This document shows positions 40,467 through 50,329 of a DNA stretch of 64,000 nucleotides, piece after piece. Position 1 is the first letter of the stretch. Each line of letters opens with the position of its first letter. The notes under the pieces are model-generated. The model was not told where the DNA came from. It saw nothing but the letters and a program-made list of their open reading frames with translations, and did not search any database. Made by a program: the position numbers and the translations under genes. Source of the DNA: Ancylobacter sp. SL191. Lineage in GTDB: Bacteria > Pseudomonadota > Alphaproteobacteria > Rhizobiales > Xanthobacteraceae. The DNA lies in assembly GCF_026625645.1 (NCBI RefSeq), contig NZ_CP113056.1:1554501-1618500 (forward strand), in the 5' to 3' direction.

Positions 40467-42791
40467 TCAGTAAGCGTCGCGGGTCTTGCGGGTGGCGGCA
40501 TCGACGGCGAGCACGCCGCTCATGGCTTCCTTGTTGCCCTGCAGCGAGAGCGCCTTGAACAGGCGGTTGGCCGACCTGAAGTCGCGGATGTGGTAGTAGC
40601 TCCACGCCCGCAGCATCATCAGATCCTGCTGCTCCGGGCCGAGCCGGGCACGCTCGTCGAGCGCGATGATCGCCTCGACATAGCGCCCGTCGCGGTAGAA
40701 TTCGAGCGCGCGCTGGGCGAGAAGGTCGCCGGTGAGCTGGAGCGAGCGGCGCGGGTTCTGCGGCGCTTCGAGCGCGGCGGCCTGCGCCTGATTGGTCATG
40801 CCCTTGCGGATATAGGCGAGCGACTTGCCATAGGCGGCATCCTCGGCGACGCGGCCCGAGCCGTATTTGATGGCGTAGTCGAAGGAGGGGATCGCCTCCA
40901 TCGGCCGGTTGAGCTCCATGAGCTGCCAGCCGCGGGCCACCGCCTCGCTGGCCGCCCCGCCGGAACCGCCGCCCGCCGCCGCATTGCCCGAGCGGGCGGT
41001 CGACTGGGCGAGGTTGCGCCGGCGCGGCGGGGTGGGCACGGCCTCGCTGGCATAGCCCTGATCGGCGGTCACGGCGGGGATGGGCGCAAAGCCGGCGCCG
41101 GGCTGCGCGGCGTAGCTTCCGCCCTGCTGCGGGATCGGCTGGAACTGCGCCGTGCCGGGGGTGCGCACCGCGCCCTGGTACTGAACACCCTGGGTGCCCT
41201 GGAACTGCTGGGGGATCGGCTGGAACGCCTGCCCGGCATAGGACATGGCGGTGGTGGCGCTCGGCGCCGTCGGGTAGTTCACCGCGCCCGGCGCATAGGT
41301 GCGGCCGGCGCCGATGGTCGGCTGGCCGATCGGCGGCGGGGTGAGCGTCGGGGTCGGGGTCATGCGGGCGGCGGCGGCCACCAGCGGATCGGTGATGCGC
41401 AGCTGCGAGGTCTGGGCGTTGCGCGCCTCGAGCCGGGCGCGGACATTGGGATCGACCAGCGCGACGATGCGCTCGGAGCGGGCGCCCCAGGCCTGCACGA
41501 TGGCCGCAAGGCGCGCCCGGTCGCCGAGGCGCCAGAAGGTCAGCGCCAGGCCATAGGCGGAGGGCTCGTCATTCGGATCCCAGTTCAGCGCGGTCTCGAA
41601 CCAGGACTGGGCGGTGACGATCTGCCCGGTATTATAGGCGTACCAGCCCAGCGCCTGCGCGCCCGGCACGTACTTGTCGCGCATGACGACGGGGCTGAAG
41701 CGCGCCAGCACGATCTCGTCCAGCACCGGCGGCGGGTCGGCCGTCAGCAGGCTGATGACGACGTCGAGATAGGCCTTGTTGTTCTCGGGCGCGGAATCGC
41801 GCCACTCGAAGGCGATCGGCTCGGCTTCCAGCGCGCGGCCGAGGAAGTTCAGCGCCAGCACATAGCCTTCCGCCGACTTGGGGCCGCCCTTGCGGTCGAG
41901 CGCCATCTTGAACCAGTCGAGTGCGCGCCGCGCCTCGTCATGGCGGAACAGGTACCAGCCGAGCAGCAGCGGGTCGCCCGGCTGGTCATTCTGCTTGGCG
42001 AGCACTTCGAGCCGCTTGATGTCGGCCTCGGGGACCGAATATTCCGGGTTCTCGGCGGCGGCGCCCATGCGGCGGCGAATGAGATCGTCGCGCAGCACGT
42101 CGAATTCCGGCTTGCCCTCGGCATCCTTGCGCTCGAGCTTCATCAGATTGGCGATCTGATCGTCGGTCAGCAGCGGGATGGCCTTCTGCATCGTCGCCAG
42201 CCGTTCATTGGCGTCGTTGCAGTTGGTCAGCACATAGGTGTAGGCGTCGAGCGCGCGCGGCACCTGATTGGTCTTGGCGAAGGCCTCGGCCACGCGCCAG
42301 AGAATGTCGACATTGGTGCAGGTCAGGATGCCCGGCTGGTCGGTGGCGAGCCGCAGCACGGTGTTCCACTGCTGGCCGTCCGAGGCGTTGATGAGGCGCT
42401 GGCGGGTCTCGGCCTCGTTGAGCCGGGCGAGAAGGTCGGCCGGCGGCTCCCAGGACGAATCCGCGGCCTGCTTGGCGGCGATGGCGCTGCGCACATCGCT
42501 GTACTTGCCCTCGGCATACATCTTCCACATGCGCTCGAGCTCGACATCGGACTGCGGCCCGAACAGGTCGCCGGGCGGGGACCAGTCCGGGTAGAGCGCG
42601 CGCAGGCGGGCGATTTCGGCTTCGAGGCGGCGCGTATCACCCTGGGAGGCGAAGTAGCGCAGGGCGGTCTCGTCGACCTTGGGGCGGTTGGTGGTCGATC
42701 CGGAGCCTGTCGGGAGCTCGATCTGCTGAGCGATCGCGGGGAGGACGGCGCCTCCCAGCATGATCAGCAGAGCAGCTCGCTTTAGAGACAT
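40467..42791 (-). CDS. TPR-repeat exported protein of the cellulose cluster
   Basis: A 774-residue protein with a signal sequence (1-21, ending AIAQ) and tetratricopeptide-like helices through the first 440 residues and again from about 620, separated by a low-complexity Pro/Gln/Ala linker (about 475-610). The position after bcsZ is that of BcsC, but there is no C-terminal beta-barrel; the length is also shorter than BcsC (about 1150). It could be the periplasmic TPR scaffold, with export through another porin. The start overlaps bcsZ by 10 nt. Confidence 0.8.
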   Translation of the reverse strand: MSLKRAALLIMLGGAVLPAIAQQIELPTGSGSTTNRPKVDETALRYFASQGDTRRLEAEIARLRALYPDWSPPGDLFGPQSDVELERMWKMYAEGKYSDVRSAIAAKQAADSSWEPPADLLARLNEAETRQRLINASDGQQWNTVLRLATDQPGILTCTNVDILWRVAEAFAKTNQVPRALDAYTYVLTNCNDANERLATMQKAIPLLTDDQIANLMKLERKDAEGKPEFDVLRDDLIRRRMGAAAENPEYSVPEADIKRLEVLAKQNDQPGDPLLLGWYLFRHDEARRALDWFKMALDRKGGPKSAEGYVLALNFLGRALEAEPIAFEWRDSAPENNKAYLDVVISLLTADPPPVLDEIVLARFSPVVMRDKYVPGAQALGWYAYNTGQIVTAQSWFETALNWDPNDEPSAYGLALTFWRLGDRARLAAIVQAWGARSERIVALVDPNVRARLEARNAQTSQLRITDPLVAAAARMTPTPTLTPPPIGQPTIGAGRTYAPGAVNYPTAPSATTAMSYAGQAFQPIPQQFQGTQGVQYQGAVRTPGTAQFQPIPQQGGSYAAQPGAGFAPIPAVTADQGYASEAVPTPPRRRNLAQSTARSGNAAAGGGSGGAASEAVARGWQLMELNRPMEAIPSFDYAIKYGSGRVAEDAAYGKSLAYIRKGMTNQAQAAALEAPQNPRRSLQLTGDLLAQRALEFYRDGRYVEAIIALDERARLGPEQQDLMMLRAWSYYHIRDFRSANRLFKALSLQGNKEAMSGVLAVDAATRKTRDAY

Positions 42792-43831
42792 CTCGGATAC
42801 TTCTCCGCGACCAAGGCCCAGCCCAAAAGAAACAAAGTCGACGGGTAGTAGAGCGTAGGCTCAAACCGCCGCAGATCGTCCGGGATCGGGGTCGCCGCGA
42901 GGGCACAGGCCAAAACCGCGCCGAGCATGCGATAGCCCGGTTCGGTCAGCCGCGTGACCACGCGCCCGGTGGGAATGTCGACAACCGCGGGGGTTCCCCC
43001 GTTCTCGGTCAGCCAACTCCTCCGGAACGAATCCTGAAGCTCTGCGTCCGCAATCCCTGCCCTCAACAGGTAAAGAGATATCCTTAACGAATTGTAACCG
43101 AAGACCGGGGGAAACCCCTCGGCCACGGTTACCGGTGCATTCGTCGGGGCGGATATCCAGTCGGGCGGCAGGCGCGCGGGACCAAGCTGCGCAATGCGCA
43201 GAAGCTCGATGCCGGAGCGCGACAGGGCGTCCCAGTCGGTCTCCGGCGCGAGTTGCTTCATCACCGGAAAAGCTTCGAATATCCAATAGGATAGATTCAG
43301 TATAGGGCCGTCCGGCCGGTCTTTTGAACTGAAGCCAATGGCACCGGGAAGAAGAATCGACCGGCTGCCGTCGCGCACGACCAGCTTGCGCCCGAGCGCG
43401 CGGGCGATCTTCTGTGCGCTGTCGATATACGGCTGGTATCCCCAAGTCCTGCCCGCCCGAGCCAGTGCATAGGCTATTAACAGATCGCCGTCGCTCGCGG
43501 CGTTGACGTCGGTCACATGCGGCTTTGAAGCAGGATCCCAGCGCCATGCAGCGAGTCCGTCGTCGCGAATCAGCAACTCGGTACGCGTGAAACTCCATAT
43601 GCGCTCAAAGTTACTTCTGTCACCAGCCAAATAGGCCAGCAACATTCCGTAACCCTGACCCTCGCTGTGGCTGATGCCGCCATTGGCGGTGTCGACGACC
43701 CGGCCTGAATCGTCGACGAACGCCTTCATGTAGGCGTTCCAGGCGTCGATCGGTAACAGGATGTTCTGGGCCTTCACTGGAAACACCCCGCAGACGAGCA
43801 CGAGAATGCCGGCTACGAGGTATCTCATCAT
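42782..43831 (-). CDS. bcsZ: Cellulose-cluster endoglucanase, GH8 (BcsZ/CelC-like)
   Basis: A 349-residue periplasmic endo-1,4-beta-glucanase with a signal peptide (1-21). The general acid Glu57 is in ISHSEGQGYGM; AWRWDP, AASDGDLLIAYALARAG and PVFGYNSLRISLYLLRAG are GH8 blocks. It trims the nascent cellulose and is needed for normal fibre formation in other bacteria. The ATG at 43831 overlaps the bcsB stop. The gene is visibly less GC-rich than bcsB and bcsA, with AT-rich stretches at 43060-43100 and 43265-43310. Confidence 0.93.
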   Translation of the reverse strand: MMRYLVAGILVLVCGVFPVKAQNILLPIDAWNAYMKAFVDDSGRVVDTANGGISHSEGQGYGMLLAYLAGDRSNFERIWSFTRTELLIRDDGLAAWRWDPASKPHVTDVNAASDGDLLIAYALARAGRTWGYQPYIDSAQKIARALGRKLVVRDGSRSILLPGAIGFSSKDRPDGPILNLSYWIFEAFPVMKQLAPETDWDALSRSGIELLRIAQLGPARLPPDWISAPTNAPVTVAEGFPPVFGYNSLRISLYLLRAGIADAELQDSFRRSWLTENGGTPAVVDIPTGRVVTRLTEPGYRMLGAVLACALAATPIPDDLRRFEPTLYYPSTLFLLGWALVAEKYPRCL

Positions 43832-46479
43832 GTGGGGCGTCCCAGTCGTCGCAGCAGGAAGGCGGTGGCGATGCCGAGCACGGTGCCGGCCACGAGCAGC
43901 ATCAGGGCATAGGGCATGATGTTGGTCGAGAGCCAGTTCGCCGCGATCATGCGGAAATTACCAAAGGTCAGCGGCTGGGTGACGATGAAGCGGTAGCTCG
44001 TCACGTCGCGCCGTTCCACCTCGCCATTGGCCGACTGGAAGGCGACCGCCTGCCCGCCGATGCGGTTCCAGACGGGATCGGCGGTGAAGCGCACCATGTT
44101 GGCGGCCAGCGCCTCGGAGGTGCGCCCGGTCACCAGCGTCCACGCCGAGCGGCCATTGGTGCTGTTGCCCTGCGCCATCAGCACCGAGGTGCGCGGCGGC
44201 GGCTCCCAGCGCGTGCGCTGCCCTTCCTGGATGCGCAGCGAGTTGAAGCCGATGGAGAAGGTGCGCTGCAGCCAGGCCTCGAAGCCATCGATGATGGCGT
44301 AGAAGCCGCCGCGCCCCTGCACGCTGTCACGCCAGCGTTCATAGACCTCGGGCGTGGTCTGCGCGGCGGGCGGTGGCGGGGTCGACGGCGTCGGTGCGGC
44401 ATCCCCGGCCTGCCGGTTGCGGAACCGCTCCAGCACGTTGTCGTAATTGGCGCTGTCCGTCGAATTGGCGGTGCCGCCCTCGTCGCCAGCCGAGACCACC
44501 CAGTTGGCGCGCACGGATTCGGCGATGCTCACCTGGTCGAGCACGCCGGCGGAGATCTGGTCGATGCCGCCGACAAAGATGGCATTGCGGTCGCCGAGCG
44601 TCACCGAGGCGGGGGCGGCGTCGATCGGCAGCGGCGCGCCGTTGGATTGCGCGAGGCGGGCCATCAGCGTCGAGGCGGCGGAGAGGGTGAAGGCATCCTG
44701 CCGCGCCAGCACCACGGCGATCGGGCTGCCGTCGAGTTCATAGGGGAAGGCGTCGCCGGTAAAGGCGGCGAGGTCCGGCATGCGCCCGATGCGGGCGAAA
44801 TTCTCCATGGAGAATTCGGAGCTGTCGAACAGCACGAAACGGTTGTCGGCCGGCAGGGTCGCGCCCGGCAGGCAACGGGCGTCGGATTCGGTGTCGAGCA
44901 CCACTTCCAGCCAGAGCCGGTTGATGCCCGCACGGAAATTGCGCAGCGGGATGAAGATCGGCTCATGCTGGAACAGCCCGCCGCCGCGCGCGGTGATCGG
45001 CAGGGTCGAGGCGATCTGCTGGTTCACATAGATGTCGACATGGCTGCCCGGCCGCACCGCGGCGGTGAAGGCGGCGTCGAGATAGAGGTTGGCGTTGCCA
45101 TAGGCCTCGGCGAAGAAGTCGGGCGGCAGGGCGATCTGGAACTCGGCGCGGTAGCGGCGGCCGGAGAACTCCTGCGTGCTGACGCCGAGATCGGCGAGCC
45201 GCACGGTGCGTGCGCCGTTGAACAGTGGGGCACTCGGCGCCCAGCGGGTCAGCGTGTTGATCGCGTCGGTCTGCGGGATGGTGATGTCGTTCAGCCGCTC
45301 GATGGCACGGTCGACATCGGCCGGGGTCGGGCCGGAGATGACGAGGGTCGGCGCGCCGAGCCGGTCATCCTCCAGGAAGGTGGTGATGGGCCGCTGGCGC
45401 GCATCGCCCGGCGCGTTCGCCATGAGGCGCGGCAGCTCGGCGGCAGTGCCGATCACCACGGTGAGGCCGCCCGGCGGGGTGGGGCCCTGCGCGCCCTCGG
45501 CAAGGGTGACGGAGGGGTTGGGGAACTGGCCGCGCACCGACAGGCCCTGCACGACACGCAGCACGCGGGTCGAGCCGCCGCCCTCGATCGGGCCGGGCGT
45601 GACCACACGGATGGTGGTGATGCCCTTGGAATCGAAGCCGACCGCCGGCAGGTCGTCGAGCCCGCCGGTGAGCGGGGGGCGCCCGCCGGCGAAGGACAGG
45701 CCAGTGCCCTCGCCATTGATCTCGGTCCACAGCTCATAGGTGGCGTTCACCGCGCAGTCGGTGCGGTGGCGCTGGACCACGTCGATGCGGATGAGGTTGG
45801 CACCGGCGCGCAGCGTGCCGCGCTGCACGGCGACCGAGAAGCGCGAGGGCTCCTGCGAGGAGGCGATGGGCGTCTCGATGATCGCCTGGCCGTTGATGGT
45901 GACGCGGATGCGCGAGGTCTCCGGCATCACCACGACGGCGTTGATGTAGCTGAGCAGGAAGGTCGCCTGCCGGTTCGCCTCTTCCTGGGTGAGGTTGATC
46001 GTCCAGGCGCGGGCGGCGGCCTCGCCGGCGAAGATCATGCGCTGCTGCGGGATGATGAAACGGTCGGGCCGGGGCGGCGCCGCCGGCGCGGCAGGTGTGG
46101 CGACGCGCGCGGCGGCGGGCGCCGGTTGGCCGGGGCGCATCTGGAACGGGGCGGCGGTGGGCGCCGGGGCGCCGGCCTCGCCGGGCACGCCGAGGCCGGT
46201 GGCGGGCAGGCGCTCGCCCCGTACCGGCGCGGCGGGACCGTCCTGCTCGGCAAGGCCGGGCGCGGTGCTGCCCGGCGCGGGCGCGCGGTTGCCGGCGGGC
46301 GGGGCCATCGGCACGCCGCCGGGGGCGGTGGTTGCGGGTGCGCTGTAGCCGGAGACCGGCGGCGTCATCGAGAAGCCGGTGCCCTGACCGGCGGCGCCGC
46401 TCTGCTGCGCGGCTGCGGCACCGGCGAGGGCGGCCAGGAAGCCGAGCGCCGCGATCGGGTGGAGAGCGCGCATGGTCAT
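43828..46479 (-). CDS. bcsB: Cellulose synthase regulatory subunit BcsB
   Basis: An 883-residue periplasmic subunit with a signal peptide (AALGFLAALAGAAAAQQ), a long Pro/Ala/Gly-rich N-terminal stretch to about residue 160, alternating carbohydrate-binding and flavodoxin-like domains, and a C-terminal membrane anchor (MPYALMLLVAGTVLGIATAFLL). It guides the glucan from BcsA. The ATG at 46479 overlaps the bcsA TAA by one base. A longer in-frame start at 46656 lies within bcsA and is rejected. Confidence 0.93.
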   Translation of the reverse strand: MTMRALHPIAALGFLAALAGAAAAQQSGAAGQGTGFSMTPPVSGYSAPATTAPGGVPMAPPAGNRAPAPGSTAPGLAEQDGPAAPVRGERLPATGLGVPGEAGAPAPTAAPFQMRPGQPAPAAARVATPAAPAAPPRPDRFIIPQQRMIFAGEAAARAWTINLTQEEANRQATFLLSYINAVVVMPETSRIRVTINGQAIIETPIASSQEPSRFSVAVQRGTLRAGANLIRIDVVQRHRTDCAVNATYELWTEINGEGTGLSFAGGRPPLTGGLDDLPAVGFDSKGITTIRVVTPGPIEGGGSTRVLRVVQGLSVRGQFPNPSVTLAEGAQGPTPPGGLTVVIGTAAELPRLMANAPGDARQRPITTFLEDDRLGAPTLVISGPTPADVDRAIERLNDITIPQTDAINTLTRWAPSAPLFNGARTVRLADLGVSTQEFSGRRYRAEFQIALPPDFFAEAYGNANLYLDAAFTAAVRPGSHVDIYVNQQIASTLPITARGGGLFQHEPIFIPLRNFRAGINRLWLEVVLDTESDARCLPGATLPADNRFVLFDSSEFSMENFARIGRMPDLAAFTGDAFPYELDGSPIAVVLARQDAFTLSAASTLMARLAQSNGAPLPIDAAPASVTLGDRNAIFVGGIDQISAGVLDQVSIAESVRANWVVSAGDEGGTANSTDSANYDNVLERFRNRQAGDAAPTPSTPPPPAAQTTPEVYERWRDSVQGRGGFYAIIDGFEAWLQRTFSIGFNSLRIQEGQRTRWEPPPRTSVLMAQGNSTNGRSAWTLVTGRTSEALAANMVRFTADPVWNRIGGQAVAFQSANGEVERRDVTSYRFIVTQPLTFGNFRMIAANWLSTNIMPYALMLLVAGTVLGIATAFLLRRLGRPT

Positions 46480-48686
46480 TATCCGCGTTTGGCCGGGGCG
46501 AGCACCGGGCGCTGGCGTCGCTCCCGCCACAGCTTGTGCAGGTGAACCAGATAGGACAGGCCGCGGCCGGTATGAAAGATCGAAATTCGAAGGAAATTGA
46601 TAGTACCGCGCAGAACCCCCGGATTGCGGCGCCGGGACTCCTGGAATTTCTTCCACTGGTCGGAATTTGCGAAGATCAGGTCGGCGATCAGCCGGTGATG
46701 CATCGGCTCGGTGGGGGCGAATTCGGTGCCGACCAGCGTGCCGTCCGAATCACGCTCGACGTTGCGGATGGTGACCGGCATCGTGTCGATGGCGATGTTG
46801 GAGGCGATCGGCTTGAAGCGCAGCACCGCCGCATGGCCGCGCTCCAGCTCCGGCAGGGTGACGTTCGGGTTCGGCCGCACGCGCGCGCCACCGAGCGAGC
46901 CGTCGTCGATCATCGCCCCGTAGGACACGCCGTCGATGACGAGTTCGCAGCGCCGCATCAGGTCGACGCGGTGGGTGCGGCGCCGGTTGCGCCGCTCCGA
47001 CACCACGCCGAGCGCGCAGCCGGCGATGATGATGTTGAGCACGTTCCACGCGCCGACGACGATGATGACATCGGCGTTGAACGGCTCGGTGACCAGCCGC
47101 CAGATGGTGACCAGCAGGCCGACGATCAGGATGCCGTAGACGATGAAGAACGGCCGGCCGATCTCCGACACATGGCCCTCTTCCAGCGTCTCGCCCTTGG
47201 CGGTGACGTTGAAGGTCGGCTTGTGCGGGTTGGCGATGACCGAGATCAGCGCCGGGAACAGGTAGATCGACTGGATGTATTCGTAGAGCTCGGAAATCCA
47301 CGGCCAGCGGTAGCGGCCATAGAGGTAGTTCTGCATGAGCAGGTTCACGAGCATGTAGGTCGTCGTGTAGGCGAAGAACTCGGCGCCCGAGGCGTTGAAG
47401 ATTTCCAGCGAGAAGAACAGGTAGAACAGCGGCGAGATGAGGAACATCAGCCGCGGGTAGGAAAACAGCCAGAACAGCGTGCTGGACATGTAGCAGAGGC
47501 GCTGCGGCAGCGAGAGGCCGCGCTTGCCGGGCGGGAAGTGGAACCGCAGGATCTGCATCATCCCCTGCGCCCAGCGCGAGCGCTGGCCGATGAAGCTGGC
47601 GAAGGTCTCCGGCTGCAGACCGGCGATGAGCGGGCGGTCGACATAGATCGAGTGCCAGCCGCGCGAATGCAGCTCGAGCGCGGTCTCGGCGTCCTCGGTG
47701 ATGGTGATGCCCTGGAAGCCGTTGGTCTCCGCCAGCGCCCGCCGGTTGATGACCGCCGCCGAGCCGCAGAAGAAGGCGGCATCCCATTTGTCGAGGCCGC
47801 GCTGGATGATGCCGTAGAACATCTCGTTCTCGGACGGCATGTGCTCGAACGTGTCGAGGTTGCGCTCCAACGGGTCGGGATTGATGAAGAAGTGCGGGGT
47901 CTGGACGAGGAACAGGTTCTCGTCCTGCAGGAAGAAGCCGACCGTCTCCTTCAGGAAGTCGCGCGTGGGTGCGTGGTCGGCGTCGAACACCACGACGAGG
48001 TCGCCGGTGGAGTGCTGGAGGCCGTTATTGAGGTTACCGGCCTTGGCGTGCTCGTTGCGCGCGCGGGTCAGGTAGCGGCAGCCGAGGCCCTCGCACATGG
48101 CGGTGAGTTCCGCCCGGCGCTGCTGCGCCTCGGTGGCCTTGGTGATGTCGTCCTGCTGGCACTTCTGGTCGGTGCCGCCATCATCCAGCAACCAGACGGT
48201 GAACTTGTCGGCGGGGTAGTCGAGGCTCAGCGCGGCCGAGACGGTGGAGGCGAGCAAATGCGGGTCTTCATTATAGGTGGGAATGAAGACGTCGACGGTC
48301 GGCTCCTCGCCCGGCGGGATGGGCGGGGAGACCCGCGAGGGCATGGGCGAGGACACGACGAACAGGCTGAGGAACAGCATGAACACGCTGTACATCTCGG
48401 CGATGTAGAGCATGAAGCCGGGGATGAAGTCCTCGATCTGCGAGATCGGCGGCAGCGTCGAGGTCGTCCGCCAATAGACGTAGCGCAGCACGATGGCGGT
48501 GCCGAGCGCCAGGGCGATCATGCGGAAGACGCCGACCGGCGGGCCGAAGGTCTTCAGCAGGATCATGGCCAGCACCACGATGCAGCCGGCGATCAAGTGG
48601 GCCTGGAGGCTGATCGGCAGGGTGATGAGAAACACCACGATCAGCGAAGAAATAGCCCACAGGCCGGCAACCCATGCCTTGCGCAT
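46479..48686 (-). CDS. bcsA: Cellulose synthase catalytic subunit BcsA
   Basis: A 735-residue membrane GT2 glycosyltransferase that polymerises UDP-glucose and exports cellulose. Motifs are DVFIPTYNED, the DxD in VVFDADHAP, TED in ITEDAET and the Q-x-x-RW in QRSRWAQG. Membrane helices flank the catalytic domain. A C-terminal PilZ domain (about 575-670) with RRTHR and DDGSLGG binds cyclic di-GMP, so synthesis is c-di-GMP activated. The ATG at 48686 is preferred to a GTG at 48734. It is divergent from bcsN. Confidence 0.97.
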   Translation of the reverse strand: MRKAWVAGLWAISSLIVVFLITLPISLQAHLIAGCIVVLAMILLKTFGPPVGVFRMIALALGTAIVLRYVYWRTTSTLPPISQIEDFIPGFMLYIAEMYSVFMLFLSLFVVSSPMPSRVSPPIPPGEEPTVDVFIPTYNEDPHLLASTVSAALSLDYPADKFTVWLLDDGGTDQKCQQDDITKATEAQQRRAELTAMCEGLGCRYLTRARNEHAKAGNLNNGLQHSTGDLVVVFDADHAPTRDFLKETVGFFLQDENLFLVQTPHFFINPDPLERNLDTFEHMPSENEMFYGIIQRGLDKWDAAFFCGSAAVINRRALAETNGFQGITITEDAETALELHSRGWHSIYVDRPLIAGLQPETFASFIGQRSRWAQGMMQILRFHFPPGKRGLSLPQRLCYMSSTLFWLFSYPRLMFLISPLFYLFFSLEIFNASGAEFFAYTTTYMLVNLLMQNYLYGRYRWPWISELYEYIQSIYLFPALISVIANPHKPTFNVTAKGETLEEGHVSEIGRPFFIVYGILIVGLLVTIWRLVTEPFNADVIIVVGAWNVLNIIIAGCALGVVSERRNRRRTHRVDLMRRCELVIDGVSYGAMIDDGSLGGARVRPNPNVTLPELERGHAAVLRFKPIASNIAIDTMPVTIRNVERDSDGTLVGTEFAPTEPMHHRLIADLIFANSDQWKKFQESRRRNPGVLRGTINFLRISIFHTGRGLSYLVHLHKLWRERRQRPVLAPAKRG

Positions 48687-48930
48687 CGTGTCTTTAGCCT
48701 CGGTTCCAGCCGTGCGGGGCCGCACACTACCCACTGTGTCTTACGCTCCAGAGGTTGAGGAAATCTATCCAACGGGCCGCTGGCTTTGTCCGTGCTCGAT
48801 TCCACCGGAGGGACGGGCAGGATAGAGTCCGCCGACGCACGTGATTCGGGGGCGTCTCGCGTCGATTCGTTGGAAAGCGGGCGGAGTGGGGGGTGTCGTC
48901 ACGGCGACGGCTCAAGCGCTTGAAGGGCTC

Positions 48931-50118
48931 ATGATTGGACGGAACAGGCGCATAGCTCGCCTCGGGTGTCTTGCGGTGTCCGTCGCCCTTGCCATGGCGG
49001 GGTGCGCCCCGTACCCGCTGGTCGGCCAGAATCCGCAGGTCGCCACCGCGACCGTTGAAGTGCCCGTGGCCGAGGCGTTGATCCTCCCCGAGCCGGGCTC
49101 GACGCCGCGCGTCGTCACCGTGCTGGAGACGGACTATCTCAACGCGGTCGAGCAGGAGATCGTGCTAGAGACGCAGGCCCGCACGCCCGGCCAGAACGCG
49201 ATCCATGTCGTGTTCTTCGGCCCGGTGAAAGGCCGCACCGGCTGGGAAAATCTCAAGCAGGACGACTATCTGAACGACGAATTGCTGGACAACGAGATGC
49301 TGGAGCGCGTGCCCGGCGTCGCCATGCATGTCTCCAACTATTTCGTCCAGAACCGCTACGGGCCGTTCAACTACGCCATCGGCAATGCCGGCAATGGCGA
49401 ATTGTGCATCTATGCCTGGCAGCGCATCCAGTCGCAGGTGCCGCTCTATGTGATCTGGCGCGACCGCGGCATCCTGTCCATGCGCCTGCGCCTCTGTCAG
49501 GTCGGCGCCAGCGAGCAGGATCTGCTGCGCGTCATGTACCGCTATTCGATCAACGGCTATTTCCTGCCGCAGGCCTGGCAGCCCTATGGCAAGCCGATGG
49601 GCGAGCCGGCCGGCCTTGGTCAGATCGGCGGGCCGATGGCCTATCCCTCCGGCCTGCAAGGCGACGGCACCGTGCTTGGCGGCTGGATGGGCGGCGAGCC
49701 GCAGCAGACCGCCGCGCCGGCGGAGACCTCGCGCGCCCGCAGCACGCGCCGCTATGGCACGGCCGTGCCGCAGGCCCAGCCTGTCTATCAGCCCGGCGCG
49801 CCCGGCGCCTATCCGCAGGGCAACCTCGTCGATCCGGTGGAAGGCTATCCGCAGGTGCCCGGACCGGCCGTATCGAGCCAGCTCGCGCCGAGCACCACGC
49901 CGAAGGTGACGCCCGGACAGGTGCCGGCCGGCACGGTGATCGACCGCGCCCCGGCCCGCCCGGTGCAGTCGCCCAGCCAGAGCACGCCTTTCGCCACCCC
50001 GCCGACCCTGCCGGGCGTCACGCCGTCCTCCACCCGCACGACGCCGGCGACCTCGACCGTGGGCGAGCCGGTGCGGCTGGTGCCGGGAGCCACGACCTAC
50101 CCGACCCCCAGCCAATAG
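48931..50118 (+). CDS. bcsN: BcsN-like cellulose biosynthesis lipoprotein
   Basis: A 395-residue probable lipoprotein: signal RRIARLGCLAVSVALAMAGC gives a lipobox at Cys (residue 24 or so). The middle part with QNRYGPFNYAIGNAG and LCIYAWQRI fits BcsN, a protein of rhizobial cellulose clusters. The C-terminal 150 residues are Pro/Thr/Gln-rich and low complexity. BcsN is needed for normal cellulose in some rhizobia, but its action is unclear. The ATG at 48931 has AAGGG upstream. It is divergent from bcsA, 244 nt apart. Confidence 0.85.
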   Translation: MIGRNRRIARLGCLAVSVALAMAGCAPYPLVGQNPQVATATVEVPVAEALILPEPGSTPRVVTVLETDYLNAVEQEIVLETQARTPGQNAIHVVFFGPVKGRTGWENLKQDDYLNDELLDNEMLERVPGVAMHVSNYFVQNRYGPFNYAIGNAGNGELCIYAWQRIQSQVPLYVIWRDRGILSMRLRLCQVGASEQDLLRVMYRYSINGYFLPQAWQPYGKPMGEPAGLGQIGGPMAYPSGLQGDGTVLGGWMGGEPQQTAAPAETSRARSTRRYGTAVPQAQPVYQPGAPGAYPQGNLVDPVEGYPQVPGPAVSSQLAPSTTPKVTPGQVPAGTVIDRAPARPVQSPSQSTPFATPPTLPGVTPSSTRTTPATSTVGEPVRLVPGATTYPTPSQ

Positions 50119-50329
50119 GCCCCACGCGGGTCACGATGACGTGAGCTGAGGCGCGCAACACGGCGCGGATCCTTGCCGCGCAAGCTCTCGCGGGTAAGAG
50201 CCGTCGCCGTGGTGCCATTTTCTTCATGAATGGCAAACCATGATGGGCGCGATGACGGCCGGCATCGGTGTCCCGCAGGCGACGCCGGGTGGGCCCCGTG
50301 CGCGGCGGATCGCCGTCGGGAGCTTGAGT

